A DNA stretch of 64,000 nt from Lachnospiraceae bacterium (GTDB lineage Bacteria; Bacillota; Clostridia; Lachnospirales; Lachnospiraceae), in NCBI GenBank assembly GCA_017470935.1, contig JAFUXG010000035.1, positions 1-64,000 of the forward strand, in the 5' to 3' direction. A model generated the notes under the pieces. That model was not told the origin of the DNA. It worked only from the letters and a program-made list of their open reading frames with translations, and made no database searches. Below are positions 13,597-22,544 of this stretch, piece by piece. How positions within the stretch are numbered: position 1 is the first letter of the stretch; each line of letters starts with the position of its first letter. Both the position numbers and the translations under genes were made by a program.

Positions 13597-15598
13597 CTAC
13601 TCCCTATAAAACACCTCATCAAATATATGCCTGTCCGTCTTCTCCCCCAAGTGCGCCGCCATGGCTTCACTTCTTATATCCTGATCCTCATGACCGATCA
13701 TCCGGGTTATATATTCTTTCCTTTCCGATTCATCAATCCATTCCAACCTATTCAGTCTTCGAATGAAATATATAATGCATCTATGATTATCGCTGTTTGC
13801 TATCTCTAGTATTTCCTGCTTATATGGCAGCACGTACTGATGTGGCAATTTCAAAATGACATCAAACACCCTTGCATTGTATGTATTATTCTTTATTGCA
13901 TCAATACATTCCTGTATCAGGTCAGGATATTTCTGCAGATATGCAAGCATGCCCCTCCTTGCTGCTTTAGACAGCTCTGACACCGGATGCTCCATATATG
14001 AATATATCTCCTCTAATGATAAATGATCCCATAGAAGAAATACATCAAAAAAAACTGCAAAGGGAAGGCTTCTTCCTGTATGGCATTTGGGACAAAAACC
14101 TCTTTCGTCAAGCTGCACTGGTGGTTTACATGAATTACACATTAGAGGCTTATTAAGCCAGCTACGAAACTGTCTCTTTACATCAGGCATTATACCTTTG
14201 ATAACCTCATCCGAAACATATTCATTTATATTCATCTTAAGATACTTAAGCACTGCATTTACTACATACTCTTCATCACTCAATGCCTTTTTAATTATAT
14301 CCGCCCATTGTTCAATATTACCTATTTCTTTACACATAGATAATCCTTCAAACAATGAGGAATATAAGGGCTTATCAGGCATCGTCATTCTATCCATAAT
14401 AATCTGTGCTGCCTCCACCGGCTCCTTATAAGTGTATATAATCATAAAGCTCTGCATCATCATAACCAACAGGGCGGCTTGTCACTATCACCTGCACATT
14501 ATCATGTCCATTACTCCATTCAGATATATCCTTTGCAACAGTCCTGCTTATATCTCCGCATTCATCCAAACCATCTAAAATCAGTACCGAGAATATATTA
14601 TCCAATTCAGCCTTAGATAGGCAAAATGAAAGAGGCGCCGCCATAGCCATACGCAGCGACTCCTCAAACACCATCCCTTGCCTAATATACTTTGCAACAT
14701 CCCACAGCCTTACTCTAGCTGCGCATTTACTCTCACCAAGCGCTAGCATGAAAAGCTTCTTACAAAGAGTACTTTTACCCATCCCCGGTCCTGCAAGAAC
14801 AACTGTATTCCTTTCGTATGCAATTATTGTATTAACATTAAAGCTACTGCCCCTCTCCCCATATACCTTGTACTCATCATATACAGACAGGGGACCTGCT
14901 TGTTCCCCCTCCTTCTTAACCTGATTCCTGTCATCCACATTTAATAGCTTAAGCTGTATCCAGACATTATCAATGGGCAGACTGTTTCTAAGACCTAGGA
15001 TTTTGATGAAACCACTTTCACTTTTTTGATGATCTATATATTTATTAAGCCTATCGTTATGTGTATCCTGCTTACCATTCCCCTGAAATATGTCAAGCTC
15101 ATATTCCAAGTAAGAGGCTATCTCCTCCAGCTTCTCCGATTCTATATTCTGACAATGCATCAAAAGTGTTTGAAAATCCCATATATTATCCTGCTTGTCA
15201 AAATGAAATAAGGACTGAGCTTGGAACTCCTCCTTGATCTGATAGGTTTTCTGCTTCCGCCCTAAGACAAATACATATATTTCTGAATACCTTTCATATA
15301 CCTTATTACGGATTATCTTATCCAAGCTTGAGTTCACCTTATCACTCGTATGCTCTTTGGTGACCTGAACACCGATTCTTCTCTCCTTATCTCCAAGATC
15401 GATTCCCGGGTAATTATTGGTTGATTTGTTGAGGTTCACAAGCTTCCAGGAATAAGCAATGTTAATAACCCTGCATATCACATCCTCCCATGTCCTGCTA
15501 TCATCGTTATACCCCAATATTGCTTTGTTATTAAGCATGTTCTCAGCCAAAGCAAAATAATCTGCTATACGCTTTATATCTGTCTCTCTTTTACTCAT
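13597..15598 (-). pseudogene. Broken SMEK-NACHT defence NTPase
   Basis: Two overlapping frames belong to one former gene. The 5' part (15598-14426, 390 residues) has an N-terminal SMEK-type domain (residues 1-170, with GIDLGDKERRIGVQVTKE resembling a nuclease-like core). It then has a NACHT NTPase: Walker A GPGMGKST near 273, Walker B VLILDGLDECG and the sensor VIVTSRPVGYD. It stops 11 residues after that sensor. The 3' part (14469-13597, 290 residues) overlaps in another frame, has no ribosome site, and encodes a helical-repeat C-terminus with two CxxC pairs (CNSCKPP, CPKC). Intact bacterial NACHT proteins carry a winged-helix and long sensor region between these, so both a frameshift and an internal deletion are likely. 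Intact relatives protect against phage. Confidence 0.75.
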
Positions 15599-15714
15599 AG
15601 CCTGTCTCCGATATGGTTATTGTACTTGATTAACTTTTATCCATCAGCTCGGAAATTGATCACGCTCACTCATCGCCCCATTTCCAATCATTTTTGTTAT
15701 TCTGTTATTTTATC

Positions 15715-17337
15715 TTATTCCTGACTCTTATTATATTCTTCTATCTCACAATCATGAATCTTGGTATTATCATCATAATTTACACCAACCAAAAGGATCT
15801 TGCCCCCATAGTTTGCGAGAAGCTTTGGATAATTTTTATCCTTAATCTGTTCTATCGCACCATGAGCATCCTTATTCCATTTAAGCTCCACGATCATAGC
15901 CGGGAGCGTGGATCTGCGTTTTGGCAGGAACACGACATCAGCTATTCCGTGCCCGCTGGCCATTTCTTCCACCTTTGCATACTGATCTACGCAGGAGATG
16001 TATGCCATCTTCACAACATAACGCAGGCTTTGCTCATTACTATAAAAGGTCGGAGCATATTCAGAATCATGTACATCAGCAATAGCCTTTGCAACAGCGT
16101 CACTATTCCCGACAATTGTATCCTTTAAAAGCTGGTCAGATCTCTTTACAAGGGCAATCAAGTCCTTATGTTCAGCTTTTCGAAGTATTTTATCAAACTC
16201 TGTCCGTACCTCCTCGTTTGGAATCCTCACGAGTCCAACCGTCCCGTCATCATCATACGAATCCGATTCCTCCTCATAAGTCAGATATCCCAAATGAGTC
16301 AGCAGTGTGAGAACATCGTCCTTACATGTAAATGTCTCAACATCATTTCTAAAGGAATCCGTATCCACCACGACGCTTTCACCGGCAATCAGCCTCGCAA
16401 TCGTATCCTGAAGCTCATCTTGATCCATATCGATATATGTGATCAATGTTTCTGCTGCGGATGTTTTCTTCCAATAGGATTTATATTTTCCCGTGCTTAA
16501 AGCCTTCATCACAGAATATGGATTATAGACAGAATGTTGTTCTCCAACAGTATAGCCGTCATACCACTCTTTCATCTCGTCAAACTTTTGATTTCTGTCT
16601 TTACAAATCCGCTTCACTTCGTCTTCCGTAAATCCAACGTAGCTTGCAAACTGTTCAGGTTCTAGTACGGAATACTCTATAAAGTCCGATATAGCCGATT
16701 GAGAACCATCCTTCTTAATGGGCAATATCCCCGTCATATATGCAGCCGCTACAGCTTCCGGGGTAAAATTATTATTCTTAAACCATCCTCTTAAGAGATT
16801 GAAATAACTATCCTGAGCCTCTTCATCTTCCTTTGCTTCTCGTATCATTGAATCCCATTCATCAATTACAAATATGATCTTTGTGCCGGTTTTTCTTACA
16901 AGCTCCAACAGACACTCATTTAAATCTGTTATTTGATCTAATTCGGGATATATCCTTTGTGTTTCAGACAAAAGTGCCGAATCAATTTTTTCAGGAATGT
17001 CTCTAAGCGGAATCCGCTTCTTTTTTGCATTTGAAATGAACCCTGTAATATCAAGACTTATCACATGATATTTATTCATATGCTTATCATAGGACTCATC
17101 ATTTGATATTTCATACTTATCAAACAACTCATGCGAATCACAGGTTCTGTCATAATAAGCGCAGAGCATCTGAGCAGCATAGGATTTTCCAAATCGACGA
17201 GGTCTGCTGATGCAGGTTAATTTCTTTTTTGTTCCAATGGTAGAATTAATTATACTTATCAAACCTGTCTTGTCCACATAGTCTGATTTCAGTATCTCCG
17301 CAAACCCACTATTACCAGGATTTAAGTATGTTCCCAT
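15715..17337 (-). CDS. AAA-ATPase-like protein with C-terminal PD-(D/E)XK nuclease domain
   Basis: This 540-residue protein is of the widespread gut-bacterial type combining an N-terminal AAA-ATPase-like domain with a C-terminal nuclease-fold domain. SRPRRFGKSYAAQML (near 45-58) is the Walker A region with an unusual R-x-F-G-K-S loop. IIFVIDEWDSMI is Walker B. The C-terminus (about 440-540) has GIADVVFLPKRRSTLPAMIV followed by ELKW, the D-x-n-E-x-K core of a PD-(D/E)XK fold. The start has AAAGGAGG upstream. Members are common and mobile-looking in Firmicutes and Bacteroidetes; functions are unproven, with roles in DNA processing or phage conflict suggested. It lies 116 bases upstream of the NACHT pseudogene on the same strand. 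Confidence 0.85.
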   Translation of the reverse strand: MGTYLNPGNSGFAEILKSDYVDKTGLISIINSTIGTKKKLTCISRPRRFGKSYAAQMLCAYYDRTCDSHELFDKYEISNDESYDKHMNKYHVISLDITGFISNAKKKRIPLRDIPEKIDSALLSETQRIYPELDQITDLNECLLELVRKTGTKIIFVIDEWDSMIREAKEDEEAQDSYFNLLRGWFKNNNFTPEAVAAAYMTGILPIKKDGSQSAISDFIEYSVLEPEQFASYVGFTEDEVKRICKDRNQKFDEMKEWYDGYTVGEQHSVYNPYSVMKALSTGKYKSYWKKTSAAETLITYIDMDQDELQDTIARLIAGESVVVDTDSFRNDVETFTCKDDVLTLLTHLGYLTYEEESDSYDDDGTVGLVRIPNEEVRTEFDKILRKAEHKDLIALVKRSDQLLKDTIVGNSDAVAKAIADVHDSEYAPTFYSNEQSLRYVVKMAYISCVDQYAKVEEMASGHGIADVVFLPKRRSTLPAMIVELKWNKDAHGAIEQIKDKNYPKLLANYGGKILLVGVNYDDNTKIHDCEIEEYNKSQE

Positions 17338-17640
17338 CTGTCAGACCTCCTTTCCATCACCTTATCAATAAGACTATCACATATTTGATTTTGTTACAAT
17401 GATTTTTGAGGATTTTCATTAACACATTTCATAAATGATATAGTATAAAAATACAACAAAAAAAACAGAAGAACATCAACCTGTGATGGACGAAGATTGA
17501 AAGAAATCCATAACAGGAAGATGCCTCCCGCATTTGTTATTATATTACAATATTTGTAAAAAATCCAGTATTATTTACAAAAATTTGATTTTTTTTGCAA
17601 ATTTTTCAAAAATCCCTTTATTTTCCTATGTTTCATAGCA
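17338..17640. other. AT-rich intergenic stretch, nothing identified
   Basis: The stretch contains several A/T homopolymer runs. I found no ORF with a start signal and no strong hairpin with a U-tract. It should contain the promoter of the AAA-ATPase gene (minus strand); a TATACT-like -10 is present near 17435 without a clear -35. Confidence 0.4.
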
Positions 17641-19155
17641 TTATTTTTTCATGACCGTAAGGTCTGCCCTCTTCTTAAGATAAGCAACATCCTCTTCATT
17701 CCTGCTGGTGTATAATACATACTGGTGCTTGCGATTGAACACAACAGAAAGCTTCTTGGTATACAGACCTTCCTCCTTAGATAATTCGTCAATAAAGAGG
17801 CTGGCACCACATTTACTCAGAATCTCATAGGTCTGCATCATACCAATTCCGCTGCCGCGGTCATCTGCATGAGTTGTGATCTGCTGTCTGCCATACTTCA
17901 ACAGCACCTCTCTGTCAAAGGGAATACCGCTATCATAAACGTCTATAACGTACTCCTTCTTAGCCATGCCAAAATTGACAAGAATGTCCTTTCCATCATT
18001 ATAACCTGTTGCTATTATGGCATTCTCAATAATATCTGCCATCAATGTGGCAAGGTCCTCCTCAGAGATAAGCTTATCTGTGAGCTCCTTAAGGCTGCAA
18101 TTCATATTAACACTCAAGGAACGTCCATCCTTCTGTGCCCGCTCATACATATATGACAAAATGTAGTCAACTCTCTTAACACCGGATGCATCTATCTTTC
18201 TTGAAGTGTCAGCACCTTCATTGTTGACAATGTCAGCCCACTCCTCATTCATTGTTTCCAACTGTTCAATGAGCTTGTTTCCCTCTTTGATATATTCTGC
18301 CATATCAATTCCCTTAGCCGCAGCAAGCTCAGTAAATGCAGGATTATCCGCACCTTCTTCAAATAATGCGTTTATGCCATTAAGATAATGCATCACCGCT
18401 CCCTGCATTGCCGGCACAAGCTTATAATTCTTGTGGTTAAGCTTCTCCAGCTGCTTCTTGTCTGCCAGTATTGCTTCGATATACTTATTCTTCTCCATTA
18501 GCTCTGCATTCAGGGAATCGATATCGCGAATGCTCAATCTGTCTAGGTAGCGTTTGGTGATGGAGTATCTACAATATAGTAAAAGGAAGAGCGAAACACA
18601 AAGTAATATACTATATATAATAGCATAAAAACTATTTTCTGCTCTTTTATTAAGAAAAATAGAACTTATAAAAATAATAATTCCTAATAATATAATAGGG
18701 TATACATAAATTGTATTATTTAGTAATTTTATTGCATTTTTTATTCTTTTCACTCTAAAAAGAATGTAAATTAAAATTAATCGAATAACAGAACAAAACA
18801 GTAAACCATACTTTGTCAAAATGTCTAATGGGTACAAAACATAAAGGAAACCCATAATAAAAGCAGAAATCGTAAAAATAACATAAGTAATTGAAAAAGC
18901 AAAAAACATGTTAATGAACTTTTGATGATTACCACCACGCAAAACTATATTTATTATTACAGACATCACTATAAATATTAAAGGTATTGCTACATATTCA
19001 TTTTCAACATCAAAGAATGTAATAATTACTGCTACCATTACAGAAGAAATATAAATAACCATTGTCTTTGTAATATTTGTTTTCTTATTACATATTTTTA
19101 AATAAGAATAGATATAACATATAATAAAAGTTAAATTCTTAACATATACTTCCAT
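17641..19155 (-). CDS. GHKL-type membrane sensor histidine kinase
   Basis: This is a 504-residue protein. The ATG at 19155 is preferred because GAGGG precedes it; an upstream TTG overlaps that site. Residues 1-200 contain about six hydrophobic helices. A long coiled linker follows (residues 205-260, ELMEKNKYIEAILADKKQLE) with a possible phosphoacceptor His in LEKLNHKNYKLVPAM. The ATPase domain has DIIENAIIATGYNDG (N box), DVYDSGIPFD and DDRGSGIGMMQTYEIL (G boxes). The layout resembles AgrC-like peptide-sensing kinases. It follows the Spo0A-C-domain regulator on the same strand, with the 18-codon plus-strand peptide gene between them. Sensing of that peptide is a reasonable guess but not shown. 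Confidence 0.82.
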   Translation of the reverse strand: MEVYVKNLTFIICYIYSYLKICNKKTNITKTMVIYISSVMVAVIITFFDVENEYVAIPLIFIVMSVIINIVLRGGNHQKFINMFFAFSITYVIFTISAFIMGFLYVLYPLDILTKYGLLFCSVIRLILIYILFRVKRIKNAIKLLNNTIYVYPIILLGIIIFISSIFLNKRAENSFYAIIYSILLCVSLFLLLYCRYSITKRYLDRLSIRDIDSLNAELMEKNKYIEAILADKKQLEKLNHKNYKLVPAMQGAVMHYLNGINALFEEGADNPAFTELAAAKGIDMAEYIKEGNKLIEQLETMNEEWADIVNNEGADTSRKIDASGVKRVDYILSYMYERAQKDGRSLSVNMNCSLKELTDKLISEEDLATLMADIIENAIIATGYNDGKDILVNFGMAKKEYVIDVYDSGIPFDREVLLKYGRQQITTHADDRGSGIGMMQTYEILSKCGASLFIDELSKEEGLYTKKLSVVFNRKHQYVLYTSRNEEDVAYLKKRADLTVMKK

Positions 19156-19206
19156 AAACACCCTCAAACACTTCTAAATAATATTTCATAAACAAGCACA
19201 CATAAC

Positions 19207-19220
19207 CCTACACAAACCAA
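19207..19220. promoter_or_regulatory. 14-bp motif shared with 20274-20287
   Basis: CCTACACAAACCAA lies upstream of the kinase gene (minus) and of the peptide gene (plus). A 13/14 match (CCTACGCAAACCAA) lies upstream of the response regulator gene, same orientation. Further partial copies (ACCTACAC, TAAACCAACA) follow the second one. The motif may be the operator of the Spo0A-C-domain regulator encoded between them. Confidence 0.45.
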
Positions 19221-19293
19221 TATCCATAACAAATATCAAAATCGTCTAACAAAATGTATCCTTTCTTTATTAAAAGATAAGGAGGAGCTCATT

Positions 19294-19350
19294 ATGTGGG
19301 ATAGATTTTGGGATATGGTTCAATATTTAATGACTGGTCGTCGTAAATAA
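19294..19350 (+). CDS. 18-residue amphipathic peptide gene in two-component locus
   Basis: The ATG at 19294 has a near-perfect AAGGAGGAG site 7 bases upstream, and the stop at 19348-19350 is followed 10 bases later by a strong terminator. The peptide is MWDRFWDMVQYLMTGRRK. Trp2, Phe5, Trp6, Val9, Leu12 and Met13 fall on one face of a helix, acidic and polar residues on the other, and the last three residues are basic. It has no leader and no cysteine. This fits a leaderless bacteriocin, a phenol-soluble-modulin-like peptide or a secreted signal. It lies on the opposite strand between a response regulator and a GHKL kinase. The strong ribosome site and terminator argue for real expression; the function is unknown and I know no characterised match. 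Confidence 0.68.
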   Translation: MWDRFWDMVQYLMTGRRK

Positions 19351-19360
19351 AACATCAGCA

Positions 19361-19390
19361 ATCCCGAACAACCATCTTGTTCGGGATTTT
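19361..19390 (+). terminator. Terminator of the 18-residue peptide gene
   Basis: An 11-bp perfect stem (ATCCCGAACAA with TTGTTCGGGAT), a 5-base loop and a following T-rich stretch lie on the plus strand. It lies just 3' of the convergent response regulator gene, which ends at 19403. Confidence 0.88.
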
Positions 19391-19402
19391 CATTTATTCA
19401 CA

Positions 19403-20194
19403 TCAACCGTCAACTGCTTCACTAATCTTATTGGCATAATGATACACTAAGGCTGTGGTTGTTGGGGCACCTCTTCTCGGATCAACTCTGGGAGTATAAT
19501 ATTTCAGCAGATCGTCAGGATCAGTTACCTTCCATGCCCTATCAATTGCATGCTGCATTGCTCTTTCAACGCTTGAGCTTGTCTTCTTGAATATTTCACC
19601 AACGACTACAGGAAGTGATCTTTCTTCACCATTTATTACCGCATATATCGCTTCAGTCAGATACTTATAGCCCACCGCTTTGGGATTGATTCCTATGTAA
19701 TCCAACTCCTTTGTTATCATAGCTCTTATAAGCTTCTCACGGGTCTTAACAGAATCAGTTATGTCATAATTCTTATCAGCCTTCTTAAACATCTCCTGGA
19801 TTTCGTCCTTCATGCTCTCAAGAAATTCCAGCACTTCCTTTTCTGAATAGCCCTTCTGGTGTTTGGAGAAAAAGAAGTCTATTCCCATAGATCTTACAAT
19901 CTCCTTGGTCATCTGACTTGAATTATTGGTTGTCACAACAACAAATGGTCTATATGGCAGAGATAGTTTCTTCATGGATTTTAAAAAGTCAATACCGCTG
20001 CCCTTACCCTTGTCAAGCTCCAAGTCAAGAATAATAGCATCAGGAAGATACTCCTGTAATAATTCGATTGCTTTTTCTGAATCATTTACACATGCCACTA
20101 TTGTAAGCTTGTCCGTTGCTGTAGCATAATTCCTATAGCATGCGCAAACCTCCTCATCATCTTCAACTACTAGTACATTCAACTCTCTGTTCAT
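19403..20194 (-). CDS. Response regulator with Spo0A-like DNA-binding domain
   Basis: This is a 263-residue protein. The start at 20194 has AGGAGGA upstream; the longer frame to 20224 lacks one. The receiver domain (1-125) begins LNVLVVEDDEEVC and has the phosphoacceptor in AIILDLELDKG. The C-terminal domain (about 160-260) follows the Spo0A-C pattern: LDYIGINPKAVGYKYLTEAI, then a helix pair TSSSVERAMQHAIDRAW, the segment that in Spo0A recognises the 0A box. It is not Spo0A itself, since the context and linker differ, but a paralogue probably phosphorylated by the kinase at 17641-19155. A shared 14-bp motif upstream of both genes could be its site. The gene is followed by the tail-to-tail peptide gene. 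Confidence 0.82.
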   Translation of the reverse strand: MNRELNVLVVEDDEEVCACYRNYATATDKLTIVACVNDSEKAIELLQEYLPDAIILDLELDKGKGSGIDFLKSMKKLSLPYRPFVVVTTNNSSQMTKEIVRSMGIDFFFSKHQKGYSEKEVLEFLESMKDEIQEMFKKADKNYDITDSVKTREKLIRAMITKELDYIGINPKAVGYKYLTEAIYAVINGEERSLPVVVGEIFKKTSSSVERAMQHAIDRAWKVTDPDDLLKYYTPRVDPRRGAPTTTALVYHYANKISEAVDG

Positions 20195-20273
20195 ATACGT
20201 CCTCCTTTGTTCATGCTTCTTCAATTCTTGTCAGAAGCAAAAGTGCAAATTATCAACATTTTTTCACACTTCA

Positions 20274-20287
20274 CCTACGCAAACCAA
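20274..20287. promoter_or_regulatory. 14-bp motif, second copy upstream of response regulator
   Basis: CCTACGCAAACCAA matches 19207-19220 at 13 of 14 positions in the same orientation. It lies about 80 bases upstream of the regulator start (minus) and upstream of the plus-strand transcript at 20340-20556, so it could serve either or both. Confidence 0.45.
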
Positions 20288-20339
20288 CAAAAACCTACAC
20301 TTTTCTACATAAATATGCAACATAAACCAACATATTTTT

Positions 20340-20556
20340 ACGGTTTATTGTGCTATCATGTATTTGTCTTGCTTAAAAGTTCCTTTTAAGAAGCAAAAAG
20401 GGATGGCTTATGTGCTTTGTCGGCCAAACAATTTCGCCATATAAGCCTGAGCGAGACAAGCCTATAGAGATAGCTAGCTTTTCATTGCACTTTGCGTAGC
20501 TAACTCTTTTATAATCCAAGGGACCTATGTGTGTTCTGCCACGCATAGGTCTTTTT
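20340..20556 (+). ncRNA. Structured plus-strand transcript, possibly encoding a 29-residue peptide
   Basis: A strong plus-strand terminator at 20522-20556 has no annotated gene before it, so a transcript must start inside this 370-base gap. The region folds well. GCTTAAAAG near 20370 pairs with CTTTTAAGAAGC-like sequence, GGCTTATGTG (20405-20414) pairs with CATATAAGCC (20439-20448), and TAGCTAGC pairs with GTAGCTAAC-like sequence before the terminator. It also holds a 29-codon frame (20410-20499, beginning MCFVGQTISPYKPER) with AAGGG seven bases upstream. No consensus promoter is visible. It could be a regulatory RNA, a small peptide gene, or both. I do not recognise a known RNA family such as tmRNA, SRP RNA or RNase P RNA. 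Confidence 0.45.
20522..20556 (+). terminator. Strong Rho-independent terminator
   Basis: GACCTATGTGTG (20522-20533) pairs with CACGCATAGGTC (20540-20551) over 12 bp with one G-U pair, followed by TTTTTG. The T-tract is only on the plus strand, so it does not serve the convergent minus-strand gene starting its 3' end at 20565. Confidence 0.88.
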
Positions 20557-20564
20557 GTTTTTCA

Positions 20565-22127
20565 TCACCTATGCCTGACAACCTCAAACCGCTGAAGCTT
20601 GACTGGCTCATCCTCTCCTATACCCGCCTTTCGTTTTGCTATTGCAATCTGTTCCTCTACTGTATCTATTGTATCCAGGTTGGGAAGCAGTAGTCCTCTT
20701 CTTCCGCCATTAGTCACTATTACACCGTATCGTTTCACATCAAGCTGGGATGGTGAATCTATTGGTTCCGCTGGGCTTAGCACATCCACACTATATTCAA
20801 GGTAATTCAACTCCCTTACAGTCACAGGATCAAATCGGGGATCCCTTGTGGATGCCGATATGGCATTCTCTATTATCTCCTCTGCAAGGGTGTCCCTTGC
20901 AGGTGATATGGTTCCTATACATCCTCTGAGCCGTCCATCCTTGTGCAGTGACACGAAGGCTCCTGCTCTTGTGGATATGAGCTGCTGATACTGCTCATCT
21001 GCAGCCTCTATTGACACACTATCAGCACTACCTTCATTTGTACCTGCCGCAGCTGCTTCACCTGATTTTCCTTCTCCATCCAATATGGCTATGCCGTCCG
21101 ACTTCTCCTTTGCCCGGTGATTTCTCTGAACTGCTGCTTTGTACGCTTCAACCAGCTCAGCACCTACATCCGAAAAGCTTATCTCCTTTCGTTCCTTAAT
21201 ATATGTTTCCAGGGATTTTCTGGCAAGCCGGACAAGAAGATCCTCATTCTCCCGCTGCTTATATCTGCGCTCACTATCCTTACGTATATGGTCATCGAGG
21301 AAGCAACGTTTGCTTCCGTCTTCATCAGCACATACCTCATAGGTACACACTCCATATCCCACGCCAAATGGCCCCTCATGGGATAAGCTCTGCACCTTCA
21401 CCGCAGTCCTATCCAGTGCTCCTGCCATCATAACAAAGGACCTGTGCCCGCACTCTGCAACCTTCTCCAGGAACAGCTCGTCAAAGTCGAACAGCTCCTC
21501 AAAGGCAGCCCGGCCCATTACATCCATTATCCTGTCCTCATACATGGGACCATCAGGAACAAAGCCATACGGTCCATCCTCCTTCAGCTTGTGGGAAAGG
21601 TCTCCGCTTGCGATATACACCACCCGCCTGTTAAGCTCTTCTGCTGCCTGTTTGATCAGCATTCCCAGCCTGTAATGCTCTGCTAGCGGAAGTCCTGAAA
21701 GTCCTATCCTTACAAGATTGAAATCAACATACTTCTGCGTCACAAAGTATAGTGGAATAAGAGTACCATGATCCAGCTTCGGATCCTTCTCACCGCCTGT
21801 CCCTGCATCCACTCCGTTCTCTGCTGCGAGCATGCAAAGCTTTTTAACAAATGCCGTGTCATAATCAGCACTTATACCCACCTCAGGCACACCAAAACGT
21901 GAAAATGATCCCTCTGCCGTTTCTCCGGGAGAAATATGAAAATAGTCGGAATACATCACGCTGTGAGGTGTGGATATAACAATGGTATCCGGCTTCATCT
22001 CAGCCACCATATCAGCTACCCTTTTATATGAATTAATGGTCGATGCTATCCCGCTTTCATCCCCTCTGCCAATCTCGGGTATTATAATGGGCGGGTGGGG
22101 TACCATAAATCCTCCAACAATTCCCAT
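20565..22127 (-). CDS. AmmeMemoRadiSam system protein, Memo (B) and AMMECR1 (A) fusion
   Basis: This 520-residue protein fuses two partners of the AmmeMemoRadiSam system. Residues 1-275 are Memo-like, a class III extradiol dioxygenase fold: GGFMVPHPPIIIPEIG, then VISTPHS and YIASGDLSHKL supplying the histidine-rich site. Residues 340-520 are AMMECR1: GAFVSLHKDGRLRGCIG with the invariant RGCIG motif, then RDPRFDPV and LNYLEYSVDVLSP. The linker (about 305-345) is Ala/Ser/Glu-rich and low in complexity. The third partner, a radical SAM protein, is not nearby. The system is thought to modify a protein or nucleotide target and its reaction is unproven. The start has AGGAG at proper spacing. Domain calls are very secure. 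Confidence 0.93.
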   Translation of the reverse strand: MGIVGGFMVPHPPIIIPEIGRGDESGIASTINSYKRVADMVAEMKPDTIVISTPHSVMYSDYFHISPGETAEGSFSRFGVPEVGISADYDTAFVKKLCMLAAENGVDAGTGGEKDPKLDHGTLIPLYFVTQKYVDFNLVRIGLSGLPLAEHYRLGMLIKQAAEELNRRVVYIASGDLSHKLKEDGPYGFVPDGPMYEDRIMDVMGRAAFEELFDFDELFLEKVAECGHRSFVMMAGALDRTAVKVQSLSHEGPFGVGYGVCTYEVCADEDGSKRCFLDDHIRKDSERRYKQRENEDLLVRLARKSLETYIKERKEISFSDVGAELVEAYKAAVQRNHRAKEKSDGIAILDGEGKSGEAAAAGTNEGSADSVSIEAADEQYQQLISTRAGAFVSLHKDGRLRGCIGTISPARDTLAEEIIENAISASTRDPRFDPVTVRELNYLEYSVDVLSPAEPIDSPSQLDVKRYGVIVTNGGRRGLLLPNLDTIDTVEEQIAIAKRKAGIGEDEPVKLQRFEVVRHR

Positions 22128-22380
22128 ATCGCTTCTCCTCCTTTTTTCATTATTATGATGTTTGTTTTCTCAAAACGTCAAGTGTTTTTTGGTAATTTTA
22201 CCCTTTTCTTTTATAAATGATAACAAAAAGTATGCATTTTCTATCATGCAGCGAATATATCGGATTAATATTCTATTATTTATGGATGCAACTAGATTTA
22301 TATTACTTGTTTTTTTTCCTAATATAATATATCATGTCAATATATTGATGTTTTCTTGATACTGGAAAGGAGATGTTATC

Positions 22381-22452
22381 ATGCCATTACCGCAAAAACA
22401 GCTTTATACACATGATGATCTTATTATTAATTTTTCTGACTTCGAGCTTTAG
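22381..22452 (+). CDS. 23-residue ORF, possible Uma2 (DUF820) remnant
   Basis: The ATG at 22381 follows an AAAGGAGATG site at good spacing. A TATAAT-like -10 lies about 55 bases upstream. The frame stops after 23 codons, directly before a hairpin. The start MPLPQKQLYTHDDLI resembles the N-terminus of Uma2-family PD-(D/E)XK proteins, which typically open M-x-LPQ-x-x-x-YT-x-D-D. It is therefore either a decayed Uma2 gene whose 3' end was lost or a tiny independent gene. The rest of the gap (22128-22380) is AT-rich with nothing else recognised. Confidence 0.4.
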   Translation: MPLPQKQLYTHDDLIINFSDFEL

Positions 22453-22454
22453 AC

Positions 22455-22512
22455 AAAAAACCTCCGCTATGGAGCACCGGCATTGGTCAAGCCGCTCCAC
22501 AACGGAGGTTTT
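22455..22512 (-). terminator. Terminator of DUF6033 gene
   Basis: On the minus strand AACCTCCG pairs with CGGAGGTT with an inner GGAGC/GCTCC stem, followed by TTTTTTG. It starts about 30 bases after the stop of the gene at 22545. Confidence 0.82.
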
Positions 22513-22544
22513 ACTACATATTCACATGTATCCGATTCAGATCA

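Noticed and set aside
19403-20194. Spo0A itself
   Set aside because: The C-terminal domain is Spo0A-like, but the gene is paired with a membrane GHKL kinase and lacks usual spo0A neighbours; a paralogue is more likely.
20340-20556. tmRNA, SRP RNA, RNase P RNA or a tRNA
   Set aside because: None of the conserved core sequences of these RNAs is present.
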